Assembly: GCF_949628265.1 (NCBI RefSeq)
Contig: NC_088788.1
Span: 17,546,001-17,610,000, forward strand
Length of the DNA stretch: 64,000 bases
Direction: 5' to 3'
From: Cloeon dipterum
Taxonomy: Eukaryota > Arthropoda > Insecta > Ephemeroptera > Baetidae
Shown here: positions 38,590-49,775 of the stretch, piece by piece
Layout: each line of letters starts with the position of its first letter
How positions within the stretch are numbered: the stretch's first letter is position 1
Program-made: the position numbers and the translations under genes
Notes under the pieces: generated by a model
Databases searched by the model: none
Told to the model about the DNA's origin: nothing
Seen by the model: only the letters and a program-made list of their open reading frames with translations

Positions 38590-38905
38590 GAAAATCTTGG
38601 ATAATTCGTAAAGCTGATGAAGTTTGCAGTTCTTATGATTTTCTTCATATTCTGAGAATAATTCCTCTCCCAATAATGTACCGTTTTAAAAATTTACACG
38701 TATTTACCAGCCAGTTATGGGACTGTGAAAAAATAGCTTCATTTTTATGAAAACCACATCTTAAAAAATGGAAACTCTGTTACAAGCCGCTTCATTTCTA
38801 CACGCGATTTACCTACAGGCTTTTTTGACAATTTTGGAAAAATCCAGAACTTTTCCAACGTACACATCATTTGATTCATCTAGCTGAGCAGAATCCAAAA
38901 TTGCA
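38590..38905. repeat. Diverged dispersed repeat, copy B
   Basis: Matches copy A (25960-26275) in order and spacing: AATCTTGGATAATTCGTAAAG, CATATTCTGA, TTCCTCTCCC and TTGATTCATCTAGCTGAGCA. Here it lies in intergenic sequence. Confidence 0.5.
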
Positions 38906-41900
38906 AATTGTATGTCCATCCACTTTTCAGAAATATTGGCAAATTGAATTTTCTTAAATTTTTTCATTTTTCAACACATTTTCGTGAATCTAACCAACTT
39001 TAAATATCGGCCGGCAACAAATTTTAATATTTTAACAAACACTATACCGAATGGTATTGCAAAAAACACCACAAAATTCATTCAGCCCACGATCTTCCAA
39101 AAAAGATTTACCTCTCGCGTGATAAATCACAAAATTTGCCAAATGACAAGATTGGAGGCGTCAAAATCTGCGTGACCTCTGTGAAACTAAACAATACGAA
39201 ACACAATGGGAACAGCCTTGCGTTTGGCAGAGATGCAAAGAAAACAGAACGTGCTGGACCAACAAATATAGTCGCTGCAAAGGTTAATCAAAATTAATGC
39301 TCTCCAGTCGCGGCATAAGCCAGCCGCGTGTGAGTAAATTATGTTCGATCCGCGAAAGAGAGCCGCGCCGGAGCTATTAAAAGCACAAATTTATGTGCGC
39401 GCGCGAACGTTGCGAAATCCAGTGGCAGCGTGTGTTGGTCTATTGCAAAAGTTGGCAATTTTCGCCACAACCCATCGCAAAATTAAATGAACCATAAAAC
39501 GTGTTTTATGTTGATCTCTCCTCCGCGAGGATTGTTTTCTTTCGTCGGCTGCAATAAAATATAAAAATTAAAATGGCTGTGAAATTTAGTTATGACTATT
39601 TTTTTCTGGACTTACAATCGTTTCCATTTTCTTCTTTTTATTTTCTATTAAGAAATGAAATATCTAGTAATTTCTTGATATCTGTTACTGCAAAAAAATA
39701 TCCAAATTCAGAAAATAAATTTGATTTATATTTTTTTAATTCAACGAAACTTTTCATGATATTTTTTAGGACATACATTTGTTTGAATCCATGTCCCTAT
39801 CTGTTCTGAAAACAAAATTAAAAAATGTAATGAACTTTCATTTATATCGGAAACAATAAATTTCGGATGATGGTTACGTTGAGAGGAGTTCAATGTCACT
39901 TTGAGTGGTCGGAGATTTGTATGCCTGCAAACGCAAATATTGTTCAACTATCCAATTGTTTATATTCGAAGACGTTTTCACAAAGGCTTGTTCGGAATTA
40001 GCATATTCGAGTGTGTATGTGTGTCGTGCTTTACGTGTGGGCGCTGAGATTCAATATCGTACACTGGAGTTTGTTCGTTGTGTAATTGGAGGAGGACTGG
40101 CAATGAGTATTTGAGTGTCTGCGCTGCCCTCACGACCGCCGCTGTTTGACTGACACTTCAATGAGCAATTTCTCAGTTGTTTATTTAGCCGCAAATGCGA
40201 ATTGGGTCTCACTTGCAATGGAAATAAAAGTGAAATGATCAATGTTCGCTCGGCAAGACAGGAATAACTCAGTGGAGCAATTAAATGTCTGTCATCCCGT
40301 CTGTAAATGTTTAAATTGTTCTGTTTATCAGCAGCGCAATGAATACTTTAGAGTGTTTTATTCATTCATCTTGTCATCTAATTGATAGACATAAAATTTA
40401 ATTATTAATTTCCACTAAAGCTGTTAATGTTTGACTGCAAAATATGGCTTAAACGTTTAACCACCAAAAATAATTTTGGGTTCAAGGGGTAAAATAATTA
40501 ACAAAGTGAAGGCTTTTTTCCTTTAGAGCTCTTGAAATTTCATATCAATATGTGATTAATTTCATCAGAAACATTTTTCTAATAAGTCTTTAAATTTGCT
40601 GGAAATAAAAATATCGGAAAAATCAATTCAATTTTTACAAGGTTTTTTCTCGACAGGATTCTTTTTTAATTGCATGTTGTTGTTTTTAATAGTATATATC
40701 TTTATGGCCCACTTTGTCTCTCAATACATAATCTTGATTTAAAATGAAAATCAATGGTAAAGCGGAGCAAATTTCGAGAAAACCAACAAATTTGTATTGT
40801 TGTAATAATTTTTTAATCCATTTCATACAGAGTTAATTTAATTGACCAGCTTTATTATCGCTCGCCTTTAATCTCGAGTAATCCTGCTAATCCACTCTAC
40901 AGTAGAGTCTGTAGCGGAGGTAATCGAAAGGAGTGAAATGCAATATAGATCGATTTCGCAATTTTTTCTCAAAGCAGTGCCAATAAATTGTACATTGTTG
41001 AAAGTTGGGTGCGTGGTTAGCAAATTGTCACACTTTGACGAATGCGTGCAATTGCGATAAAAAAATTATGTCACCGCGCGGCTGAATAGCCCACGAGGAA
41101 GCACGATGAGCCGCATACAAATTAGGAAGCAGCGGGAAAGTGAGAGTTTGCAGTGCATTATTTGTCTTCCTCGCTCTATCGCTTTTAGAGGTCTGTGTGC
41201 GTTTAGTTTTTGTCAACAATTTTATTTTGTGCGCGCATCCTACGGTGCAATGGACTTCAAAATAAGCATGAATCATGGAATTTTATGCATTTTAGGTTCG
41301 GGTCAAATTCAACTTTATAGCCTTTTTTAACATAACAATTATTAGCTTTTCGCCGTTTCTACAAAATGTTACTCTCTTAAAGTTTGCAGCACAAATTATT
41401 TTTTGTGAAACAAATTTCGACGAAATTTTTTTCACTTTTTAGACCTTCAAGTGAAATTAACAAAAATAAAATCATTTTTAATCTAAAACCAGAGTAGTTT
41501 TTTCAAAAGAATGAAAATTTGAAGAAAATTCTGTTCCTTTTTCTCAGAGTTTCGTGATTTTTGGGGAAAGTTAGCTATGACGATCCTTTATTATTGTTGT
41601 TTAGTCTCATCAAAGTCACGGGGAAATTAATGGTCTAAAAATAGTCATATATTTATTTAAATTTAGATGCGAAAGCTAGCGGAAAACCGATCAATGAGAA
41701 CGTAAAATTGAAATTTTTACCATGCAACCACCTGCATTTTTTGAAATAAAAAAGTAAAAAATCCAGAAACGAATGTTAAAAACATATTTTACACGATTGA
41801 GTTTAAAAAATACCAAAAAACAACCATAAATCTTTAAACTTTGCTGGAAGATTGTCAAAACTGTTGAATTTTTTGGTTGGAAGGTCGCTTATGTTTAAAA

Positions 41901-42221
41901 TGAAACAAAAATATTAAATTTGTTAATTTAAAAAACGTTTAATAAAATTAATAAATAATAATAAATGAAACGTTGGTATACAATATTTTGCAGTTTTGTT
42001 TAACGGTAAAAATAGTTTTACCCCCTTTGTCCCCTAGTGTAAAGCAAATGAAACTATTTCAACGAAATGTAACATATACCAACTTCTTTAGGAAGTAAAA
42101 AAAAGATTAAATATTTTTCTCGGTTTAAATGTAATAGGAAAGACACCGCGATAGCCCCCATCCCTTCTACCAGGTTGATCTGTGCTCCTCTCCTGTATCA
42201 AAGGCGGCGGTCACGTGGCCT
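38906..42221. other. Long intergenic region, right part
   Basis: No gene seen. Two tandem TAATCC sites (40879-40884 and 40888-40893) are the only short pattern that caught the eye, and these may be chance. Confidence 0.4.
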
Positions 42222-42258
42222 GGGCGGAGAGTGACCTCCAGTCGGCGAGGTATATAAG
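42212..42258 (+). promoter_or_regulatory. Promoter of the 42.3 kb gene: CACGTGGCC, GTGACCTCC and TATA box
   Basis: CACGTGGCC at 42212-42220, GGGCGGAGAGTGACC at 42222-42236 and TATATAAG at 42251-42258 stand in the same order and at similar spacing to those in front of the three minus-strand paralogues at 47.0, 49.8 and 52.1 kb. Confidence 0.75.
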
Positions 42259-42321
42259 TGCGGCTCATTTGCCGGAGAAGCCAGATTGCTCACTCGCAAA
42301 TCACAAAACCCTATCAGCACC

Positions 42322-42727
42322 ATGTTCAAGCTCGTGAGTGCTTCATCCCTTTTATCGCAAAGGAAATTCTTCTGACTAAAAGCCCTTCTTTTCTCAGGTT
42401 GCCTTCGCCGCCCTCCTGGCCGTCGCCAGCGCTGGAGTCGTCGCCCCTCTGGCCTACTCCTCCCCCCTGGCTTATGCCGCCCCCGCCGTCCACGCTCCCG
42501 TGGCCTATGCTGCCCCCGTGGCTTACGCCGCCCCCGCCGTCGTCAAGACCGTTGCCCCCGTCGCCACCTCTTACGCTAACACCTACAAGGTCGCTGTGAA
42601 GGCCCCCGTCGTCGCTGCCGCCCCCGTCGCCTACGCTTCTCCTGTGGCTTATGCCTCCCCCCTCGCCTACGCCAGGCCCGTCGTTGCTGCCGCCCCCGTC
42701 GCCTACGGCACCACCCTCCTCCACTAA
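42322..42727 (+). CDS. AYSAP/KVAVKAP cuticular protein (113 aa)
   Basis: The exons are 42322-42333 (MFKL) and 42398-42727, joined in phase 0 over a 64-nt intron. Signal peptide MFKLVAFAALLAVASAG; N-terminal repeats VVAPLAYSSPLAYAAPAVHA; central block AVVKTVAPVATSYANTYKVA and VKAPVVAAAPVAYA; C-terminal repeats of PVAYAS and PLAYARPVVAAAP ending YGTTLLH. The central block is shared almost unchanged with the genes at 47.0, 49.8 and 52.1 kb, and is the only non-trivial sequence in the mature protein, so it may carry the specific function. AATAAA is at 42802-42807. Being on the other strand, it is an inverted member of that group. Cuticular role inferred. Confidence 0.9.
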
Positions 42728-42807
42728 AGAGTTCCTATACAGTCATGTACATATAATTCGTCATATTTATTTTGACTGGCCACTACAACACCTCGTGGTC
42801 CAATAAA

Positions 42808-43405
42808 AAAGAAAACTGACTCTGAATTTTGAATATTTTATTCATGGTATACCTCATCACCTATCGCTGCTCATATAGCACACAACGAAATTCTCCTGCT
42901 TCAAGTTAATTTTTGGCTTTTCTTTAAGAGATTATTGAAGTATTGAGGTTTTTTGCTTCTTTCTGTCAAGATTGTACAAAAAGTATTTTCAAGAATTAAA
43001 AATCATTTTTAAAATTTAACTAAGAATTTTTAAAAAAAAAATATTGATGAATTAATAAGGAATGAGTGGCTCTAAATTGATTTATTTTTAACAATAAAAA
43101 AGTTTTACCCGTTTTAGGAAGGTTTTAGCTGGACTGTTGCCTTAAATCACATGATTTTTAATTTTTGACTATGATTAGAGCTGCACAGTGGAGACTTTGG
43201 ATCAGCAGTACCCAATCCTAAAATAAAATTGATAATTATGCCACTATTAGATGTAGTGAGGCATTTTTGCCGTTGTAAAAATATATTTCAAATACAAATT
43301 AATAATTTGTTTCTTAATATGGTTTAAAATAATTAAACTAAACAAATATGAGCCATAAAAGTATCTGCACTTACGCGTGTTTCTTATACTTTATACCGTT
43401 TTAAA
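42808..43405. other. AT-rich intergenic
   Basis: No gene seen. The last 8 bp (43398-43405, GTTTTAAA) are the left target-site duplication of the MITE. Confidence 0.4.
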
Positions 43406-43681
43406 CAGCGGGGGGTCAGATGTGTGAGAAAATTGGTTCCCACTGCGCAGATCCAAGATGGCATCTGAATGTGGGAAACAAAAAGCTCTATTTGGATTCC
43501 CGTACGAATGTCAAGAGTTTGTTTTTACGATCCAAAAGACACAATTAGTACAAGTTGTGCAAATTATGTGTCAATATTGATGAAAACTTGGTTCTTTTCG
43601 CGCATTTTCACGTGACCATTTTTTCGCGCCCAACTCCACCGGACGCCATATCTGCGCGTCGCACGAATCTGGCCCCCGCGG
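43406..43681. mobile_element. MITE with imperfect inverted termini and 8-bp target duplication
   Basis: The left end CAGCGGGGGGTCAGATGTG and the complement of the right end CCGCGGGGGCCAGATTCGTG align, and the match continues inward with GCGCAGAT and ATGGC in both arms, about 50 bp in all. GTTTTAAA stands directly outside both ends (43398-43405 and 43682-43689). At 276 bp it cannot encode a transposase. An 8-bp duplication with a CAG-type end points to hAT or P-type machinery, hAT being more likely; this is inferred from the ends only. A 40-codon frame starting at the ATGGC motif is probably chance. Confidence 0.72.
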
Positions 43682-43689
43682 GTTTTAAA

Positions 43690-44848
43690 ACGTGTATTTT
43701 AGCTGCTAATCTTATACTTCAATAATAATAGCCAAGATAATTTAAACAAACAGAAAAATTAAAGAAAAATCAAACGCACGCAAGACATTCTATGAAAATG
43801 GATTTATTCTCTGCGCTGAATTTACTCTAAGTTTTAAAACATTTTCGGTTAAATGAATTTAATTGCGAAGGTGATATTAAAAGGGTAAGTCTTTGAAATT
43901 ATTTCACCTGCCTGTCTTATCTGATTCTAATGTCACCATCTGTCCTTCAGCGAGTGGCTTGCGAGTAAAATCTCTCATCCACTTGGCAAAAAAGGGTAGC
44001 GCTTCTTCAAGTCACAAAACAAAACGATTAAATATCATTCCTTTTTAAAATGTAATTAAACCACTTTGGACGTAAAAATAAAGTGCAAAAAACATTAAGA
44101 CGATCAAAATATTAGGAAAATATATAAATCTCTGAACGAAACAAGAAATTTTCTGACCCAGATTTGCTGATGAGATCTGGGGTTGACCTAATTTGCAACA
44201 CAGACCGTGCTGGATCAATTTTGTTCACCATATCTATCATCTCACTGCACAATTTTTTTAATACTCTCACCATGCATTCTTGGAAAAATTTTACACTCCA
44301 TTTAGAGATTCTGTTTTCTATTTAAAGAAAGAAATAAATTATAATTTAACATAATCACTTGTGGTTTTTTAATAAAGGTACATTTAATTTTAATGAACAG
44401 ATTGGTATGTGATTTTCACTTTTCCTTGCCATAAAAATAAGGTTGTCTAGCGCATTCACCACCATGGCATAACCAACAGAAATTGCGGACTAGCACATCT
44501 TGTGAAGGCACTTTATATCAGAAAACAATTAAAAGTAATTGCTTCTTTAAGAGCATTACCTCATATTAACACACTCGCATTGGGCGTACGATAAATATAT
44601 GTATATAAACACAGAGCTCTCCCTGAACATATATACGTAATAAAATCATCTGACATCGACGCAAACATGACCTTATCTTTACTCTCCGTGAAAAGTATTA
44701 TATGTATAATGAGCGGCCGTCCTGTTCACAGCAGCATGCACACATTGTGTATTATTTCTTATTCGGTCGAATAAGTACGCTTTATAAATCAAGAGCTACG
44801 CTGTGATTGTGGAAAAGAAAGTTCCTCGCGAGTGTCCACATAAATTCT
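43690..44848. other. AT-rich intergenic
   Basis: No gene or further repeat recognised. Confidence 0.4.
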
Positions 44849-45286
44849 ACCAGCCCGTTGGCTCGCATTGTTAAGGCACTCTCAGGAGTGTCAAAGCAAT
44901 GTGAGGTATTTGAGCAGTTCGGAGATCTAATACTGGCTACCCAATGTCAGAGATGGCAAAAAGTGGTTAGTTTAGTGACTCGAATTGCTCAAATTGCTCG
45001 ACGGGCTGGGAGGCGCACCGGCGCCGACTCGCTACTTGCTGGTTTGCACCTTTCCAGCATGCGTGATTTGGCTTCACGGGACGAATGTCTAGCGTTTCAA
45101 TGCAGTCCTCGGTGCAGAGGCAAGTGGCCCTTCAGTGGGCTGGGTCCCTGTGCGGCCTGGTGCGCCCATGTTATCCGTTCGCGGTGTTATTGGGACCCGG
45201 GTTTCAGCATTCGTGCTAGTGCAGTGCGCGCCCTTCCCGGTCCTCGGACGGACAAGGATAAAGAGAAAAAAAAAAAAAAAAAAAAA
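44849..45286 (+). repeat. SINE-like repeat, copy 3 (full length, pure A tail)
   Basis: Colinear with the 14.6 kb copy from CCAGCCCGTTGGCTCGCATT to the GTGTTATTGGGACCCGG segment, then a distinct 3' end and an uninterrupted run of 21 A (45266-45286). The unbroken tail suggests this is the youngest of the four copies. An open frame running through it is incidental, since the other copies do not keep it. Confidence 0.85.
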
Positions 45287-47031
45287 TAAATTCATTCATA
45301 CGTTGTTCTCCAGCCTCTGCCACTCTATCTGATTAGCATGAGAAGAGGAGACACGCCGTGCGCGTTGCGTAACTAAAGTGTAACTTTTATCAGTCGGACA
45401 ACGCCGATTGACTCACTCGCCGCGCTGGCCGAAGGCGGCAGGCAATCACCGTGCTTTTCTGGCAGCCTGAACTGCCTTGAACTAAGTTGCTCGTTAATCA
45501 AATCTGGGTGGACACGGAAAATATGAAAATACTTTTTTACTTAAGCGGCCTGATGAGAAGGGCTTTTAGTCAAATAAAAGTCTTGTTTGCATTTTTAAGT
45601 TATTTTAAGAGGTGGAGTTGAACGCAAAATTTTTATTTAATATTGAATTACTTAACCATTTTATTCATCGGGTTGGACGGAAGTTATCCAAAAATAATCA
45701 ATCTGAAAGCCTATAGACTATCTCAACGTAGAACATGTTAAGCGTATATAATCAATAACTTGGCATGTCAACAAGGCTAAAATGTGTAAAAACCCTTTGA
45801 TAAATTTTGAAAGAGCCAAAAAATCTTTTGATTTGATGAAAGCTATCCTTAGAAAAAAATTAAAACTTTCCTACAATAAAGCCACTAAGTTTTTGAACGC
45901 GATTTTCCAGAGCACATTTATGTTGAAAATGTTTTAAAAATATCGAATTTTTCCAAAGGTATAAAAATTGACGCCTTGCTGGCTATATACATATATAGTT
46001 AAAAAAAAAGTTTATACAAACAAATACCTCCAGTTTGAAATTTGTTAAAATGTTTACTTTTAAATTACGGATGTGTGTGGATCTAGCATCATAAATAACG
46101 GAACTATTCATTTGGCAAATTGTCATCTTTTATTTAAAATGTGTGCGCTCCCCTTTATAGCATACTATAGTCTCTGTTAATCGCATTACGCGAATGGGAG
46201 CACAGTGGAACACGGAAGTGACGGCCATAGGGGGCCAAAAGAAAGGAAGGGTTTCGTGAGGAAAGGTTCCTTTAAAGCAAGGTCATAGTGAAGTACTCAC
46301 CAGACAGAACACAGTAAAATTGCGGGTTGTGTCTAAACTGGCCGAGCTACTTGTATGTGTCTCTGCTGGCAAAGAAACGCCCTTTCAAGCAAGTCTACTC
46401 CTTAAACAGACTGGACTTTTAAAGAAAACCTGAAAATAGTCCATTTCAGAAACGATTGCACTCATCTTAAAAAATCCTGTTACCTGTCCTAATGTAATTT
46501 TTATAAAGGGTGTAACAGGATTTTTGGAACATTGTCAGATCCTATAAGCTCTGTACTATCCTTACACATCCTGGGAATAGTCTAGGTTTTAGGTCCAACG
46601 ATCATGTTACCTCCGCAATCGAATTCTTTTACAATTGGCATTTTTCCAGGAAAATCTCCTTGTTGGCAGATACACATTTTTGTTTTTCAAATTTGAGCAA
46701 TGACTATTCTAATTTTCAATTAAATATAGCTAAATGAATAGGTTGTATAGTGCTTCATATGCTGATGAATAAACAAAAATTGTGAGGGATATTAATTGAT
46801 AAACATAATAGGCTTCAAGAATTTCTAGTAAAAATTGATTTGTCCTTTGAAAGGTGATAACCATTCTTAAATCCGTGATCAATGTAGTCCTCTTAAGTAA
46901 GAACCATATAATGTATGTTGTATTAAAATTAAAGACATATTTAAAATATAATTTTCATTATATTTCAAAAGGATTTTCCAATTTTGCATCATCATAAATA
47001 ACTCTGTACAAGGAACATCTTCGTGACAAGT
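45287..47031. other. AT-rich intergenic
   Basis: No gene seen. A short inverted pair at about 46141-46206 (GTGCGCTCCC and GGGAGCAC) may be a hairpin. The right end is the 3' untranslated region of the next gene, similar to those of its paralogues at 49.7 and 52.0 kb. Confidence 0.4.
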
Positions 47032-47401
47032 TTAGTGGAGGAGGGTGGCGCCGTAGGCGACGGGGGCAGCGGCAACAACGGGCCTGGCTGCGTAGGCGAC
47101 AGGGGCGGCATAAGCGACAGGGGCGGCAGCGACGACGGGGGCCTTCACAGCGACCTTGTAGGTGTTAGCGTAGGAGGTGGCGACAGGGGCGACGGTCTTG
47201 ACGACGGCGGGGGCGGCATAGGCCACGGGGGCAACAGCGGGAGCGGCATAAGCCAGAGGAGCGGAGTAGGCCACGGGGCCGACGAGTCCAGCGCTGGCGA
47301 CGGCCAGGAGGGCGGCGAAGGCAACCTGCGGAAAGAAGGGCTTTCAGTCAGGAAAATTTCCTTTGTAATAAGAGGGACGAAGCACTCACGAGCTTGAACA
47401 T
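47032..47401 (-). CDS. AYSAP/KVAVKAP cuticular protein, paralogue 1 (101 aa)
   Basis: Minus-strand exons are 47390-47401 (MFKL) and 47032-47325, joined in phase 0 over a 64-nt intron. Signal peptide MFKLVAFAALLAVASAG, then LVGPVAYSAPLAYAAPAVAP, the block AVVKTVAPVATSYANTYKVA and VKAPVVAAAP, and an ending AARPVVAAAPVAYGATLLH. The encoded protein is identical to that at 52.1 kb and differs from that at 49.8 kb by an indel of PVAYAS and a few substitutions. The three share matching 3' flanks and introns, so they are young tandem duplicates or are kept alike by gene conversion. Cuticular role inferred. Confidence 0.91.
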
Positions 47402-47465
47402 GGTGCTGATGGGGTTTTGTGATTTGCGAGTGAGCAATATCTGCCTTCACTGGCAAAGGACCGCG

Positions 47466-47511
47466 CTTTTATACACAGCAGAGTCGAGGTCAACCCCACC
47501 TCGGCCACGTG
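47466..47511 (-). promoter_or_regulatory. TATA box, GGTGGGGTTGACC element and E-box of paralogue 1
   Basis: On the minus strand TATAAAAG is at 47466-47473, GGTGGGGTTGACC at 47488-47500 and CACGTGGCC at 47503-47511. The middle element is part of a near-perfect inverted repeat, CGAGGT and ACCTCG around a 7-bp spacer. Confidence 0.75.
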
Positions 47512-48246
47512 TACAGTCTCTGCAAATTAAAGCGCCAGATCCGAGTAATCGATGTATGGGCAGAGCAAAGTTGACCTGCGGGTACATTTTAGCGATCACG
47601 GGGAGAAATATTGATTAGATATACTGCCATGGGAGTTAGCTCTTACAATTAGCTGGAGTGTAGATTTTTCAGAGATTTTAAGTACAAAAATAAAAATTGT
47701 GATGTCAAGGATTACCATTAAGTGTTTTAAATTAACCATACCTAATTTGCCACATTAGATTACAAATTTTATACTCTGTACATTAATAATTGTTAATGGT
47801 GTCATGAAAACAAGCTATAAGTATCAACAAAATTTGGAAATTACAAAATAATTTCCTCCGCAATACCTTCTCCAAAGGCACTATAGATTTGAGTATTCCC
47901 TAAAAATTTGTATAAATGTAAAACCGAAATAATCTTACATTTTTACCCTCTCAAATATGACCTAGAACCTAGATACAGATAAAACAAACAATTAAACATT
48001 TTTCAAAACATTTTACGCTAGAAGATTTTACATTCATCGACCACACTTTCGATTCTCGGCATTATAGTGCGCTAAATTTAATTCTTTTGATGAGAAACGA
48101 GAATTGTGAGAGGAAAATGTGTGTCCAGCATATATCTTTTAAATCCAAGGAGAAACACCCACCAGACTATTTAATTACACACTTTTTAGAGAATAATATT
48201 TGAAGAGATTACAGCTAATTTTTGGGAATCTCTGCACAACCCTTGC
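47512..48246. other. AT-rich intergenic
   Basis: No gene seen between the upstream region of paralogue 1 and the SINE-like repeat. Confidence 0.4.
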
Positions 48247-48502
48247 CGTGGGCTATGATCTAACGTTGTCCCATTACCACCGCTTAGCGGATATTATGAG
48301 TCCCGAGGGGCCACAGAGCTTGGGCCGAATGTGACTATCTCTTCGCCTCCCCGCACCCAGGTCTTTTATTGAAACGCCAGATATTTGTTCCTAAAGACAC
48401 TGGAGAGGTGCGAAAAGAATAAGCTAGAGGCGAATCACAGCCCGTTGAACTATTTGAGCGTTTCAAGTCATAGTCTTTTGACACTGCTAACAAATGCGAG
48501 CT
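48247..48502 (-). repeat. SINE-like repeat, copy 4 (minus strand, shortened)
   Basis: The complement runs from AGCTCGCATTTGTTAGCAGTG through TTCAACGGGCTG, TCTGGCGTTTCAATAAAAG, GGTGCGGGGAGGCGAAGAGA and GGTGGTAATGGGAC. It has several small deletions against the 14.6 kb copy, including the AGATCTAATACTGGC segment, and no A tail, so it is an old copy. Confidence 0.75.
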
Positions 48503-48691
48503 TTTTCAATTTAAAATTGCATTTATTACGCAAAATCGACGCCCTGTCAGTTTTAACTATCTATACACTTATAAAATTTTATTTCGTTTCAATTATCAAT
48601 AATATGCTATTTTAATATTAATTTTATTTTTTAATTCTTATATTGTTAGTAATTTAAAAAAATATTTTCAGCAGAACATGCAATTTTATAG

Positions 48692-48957
48692 CTAGTAATA
48701 TATTGCTTGTGGCTGTATTTTTTTCATCCAGTAGTCATCGTTGCTCATGCGTGAGATATTGACGATGTTCCTGCTCTTGTTGTCAACGGGGGCTTCAAAA
48801 AGCACGGAAGACAAGGTGACGGCGGGAGCGGCCATGGCAGTGGAGTGGACCACGACGGCGAAAATCAGAAGGAGGGCGAAGGCCACCTATAGAGGGTAAA
48901 TTGATAGAAAGACACTTTTCAGGGAATATTGTGCAAAACACTCACAAGCTTGAACAT
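48692..48957 (-). CDS. Small secreted protein with cuticular signal exon but a novel C-terminus (68 aa)
   Basis: Minus-strand exons are 48946-48957 (MFKL) and 48692-48886, joined in phase 0 over a 59-nt intron. MFKLVAFALLLIFAVVVHST plus AMAAPAV is a normal signal peptide and short linker of the cluster type. The rest is not repetitive: TLSSVLFEAPVDNKSRNIVN, then ISRMSNDDYWMKKIQPQAIY and a final Tyr. It holds acidic, basic, Asn, Trp and Met residues absent from the neighbours and no Cys. It has a TATATATAG box at 49003-49011 and a GGTGGGAGTCACC element, so it is probably expressed with the cluster. I recognise no family. It may be a cuticular gene whose repeat domain was replaced, or a secreted peptide precursor; KSR and MKK are possible basic cleavage sites. 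Confidence 0.8.
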
Positions 48958-49002
48958 GGCGATGGGTTTAGCGAGCAAACTGCCTCCAATGGCAAAAGGC
49001 TG

Positions 49003-49036
49003 CTATATATAAACCGTTTTTAGGGTGACTCCCACC
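49003..49036 (-). promoter_or_regulatory. TATA box and GGTGGGAGTCACC element of the 48.7 kb gene
   Basis: On the minus strand TATATATAG is at 49003-49011 and GGTGGGAGTCACC at 49024-49036, the same arrangement as in the adjacent cuticular genes. Confidence 0.75.
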
Positions 49037-49775
49037 TTAGGCACTTAAACAGTTAAGAAATCTAAGATAAGTGTGCACAGAGCTTATAGGGATGTCAACA
49101 GATATTAAAACTGCATTTTACTTAATCTGCGTGGCCCATATTTTGAAGCAACTTTTCGTTAGTTCTTGATAACTCCTTGCAGAGAGGTGTCCATCTTCAC
49201 GAAATTACAAGTAAAAAATTTCTCCTATAGCCTTCAGGTGGTCCGACTGAATTTGTGAATAGAGCTATCGCTTGCGTCACTTGCATGTTTTGCAACTATC
49301 CAATTATCATGATAATTATGACAAATAAGTTATTATTAAGTGCCAATAATTTAAGTTAGCGTAATTGGTCACATTGAAATTCAATTAAAAGATTCCTTCT
49401 ACAGAAAAACTCAATAGGGTTGAAATGTTGGTCAACTGTTTTTGCATTGTTTCGTAGCTGAGCGGATATGTTTCATTGAAGGGATGGGTTTACCAAGCGA
49501 GAAAGGCGCCAAAAACATCATCACAACCGAAAATTATCTTCCGTTTAATTTTGCGATTATAGCTAAGCAAAGAAAATTATATAATATTAGCAGATTGAAC
49601 GCGAGGCATAAATTATATTCTTTTTGCGTTGGACTTTGAACGGTTAAAGTGTGTAGGTTTCATTTTTTAAATAAAAACTAGATTTAAAATATAATTTTGC
49701 ATTATATTTCAAAAAGATTTTCCAATTTTGCATCATCATAAATAACTCTGTACAAGGAACATCTTCGTGACAAGT
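49037..49775. other. AT-rich intergenic
   Basis: No gene seen. The last 100 bp match the 3' flank of the genes at 47.0 and 52.1 kb (TTTTCCAATTTTGCATCATC and onward). Confidence 0.4.

Noticed and set aside
40879-40893. Paired TAATCC sites as a homeodomain enhancer
   Set aside because: Two six-base sites in AT-rich sequence are expected by chance, and no gene is nearby.
43458-43580. 40-codon frame starting at ATGGC inside the MITE, considered as a THAP-type remnant
   Set aside because: The expected spacing of zinc-binding Cys and His residues is absent, and the ATGGC belongs to the terminal inverted repeat.
44807-45289. 160-codon open frame
   Set aside because: It is read-through of the SINE-like repeat; other copies do not preserve it and it ends in the A tail as poly-Lys.
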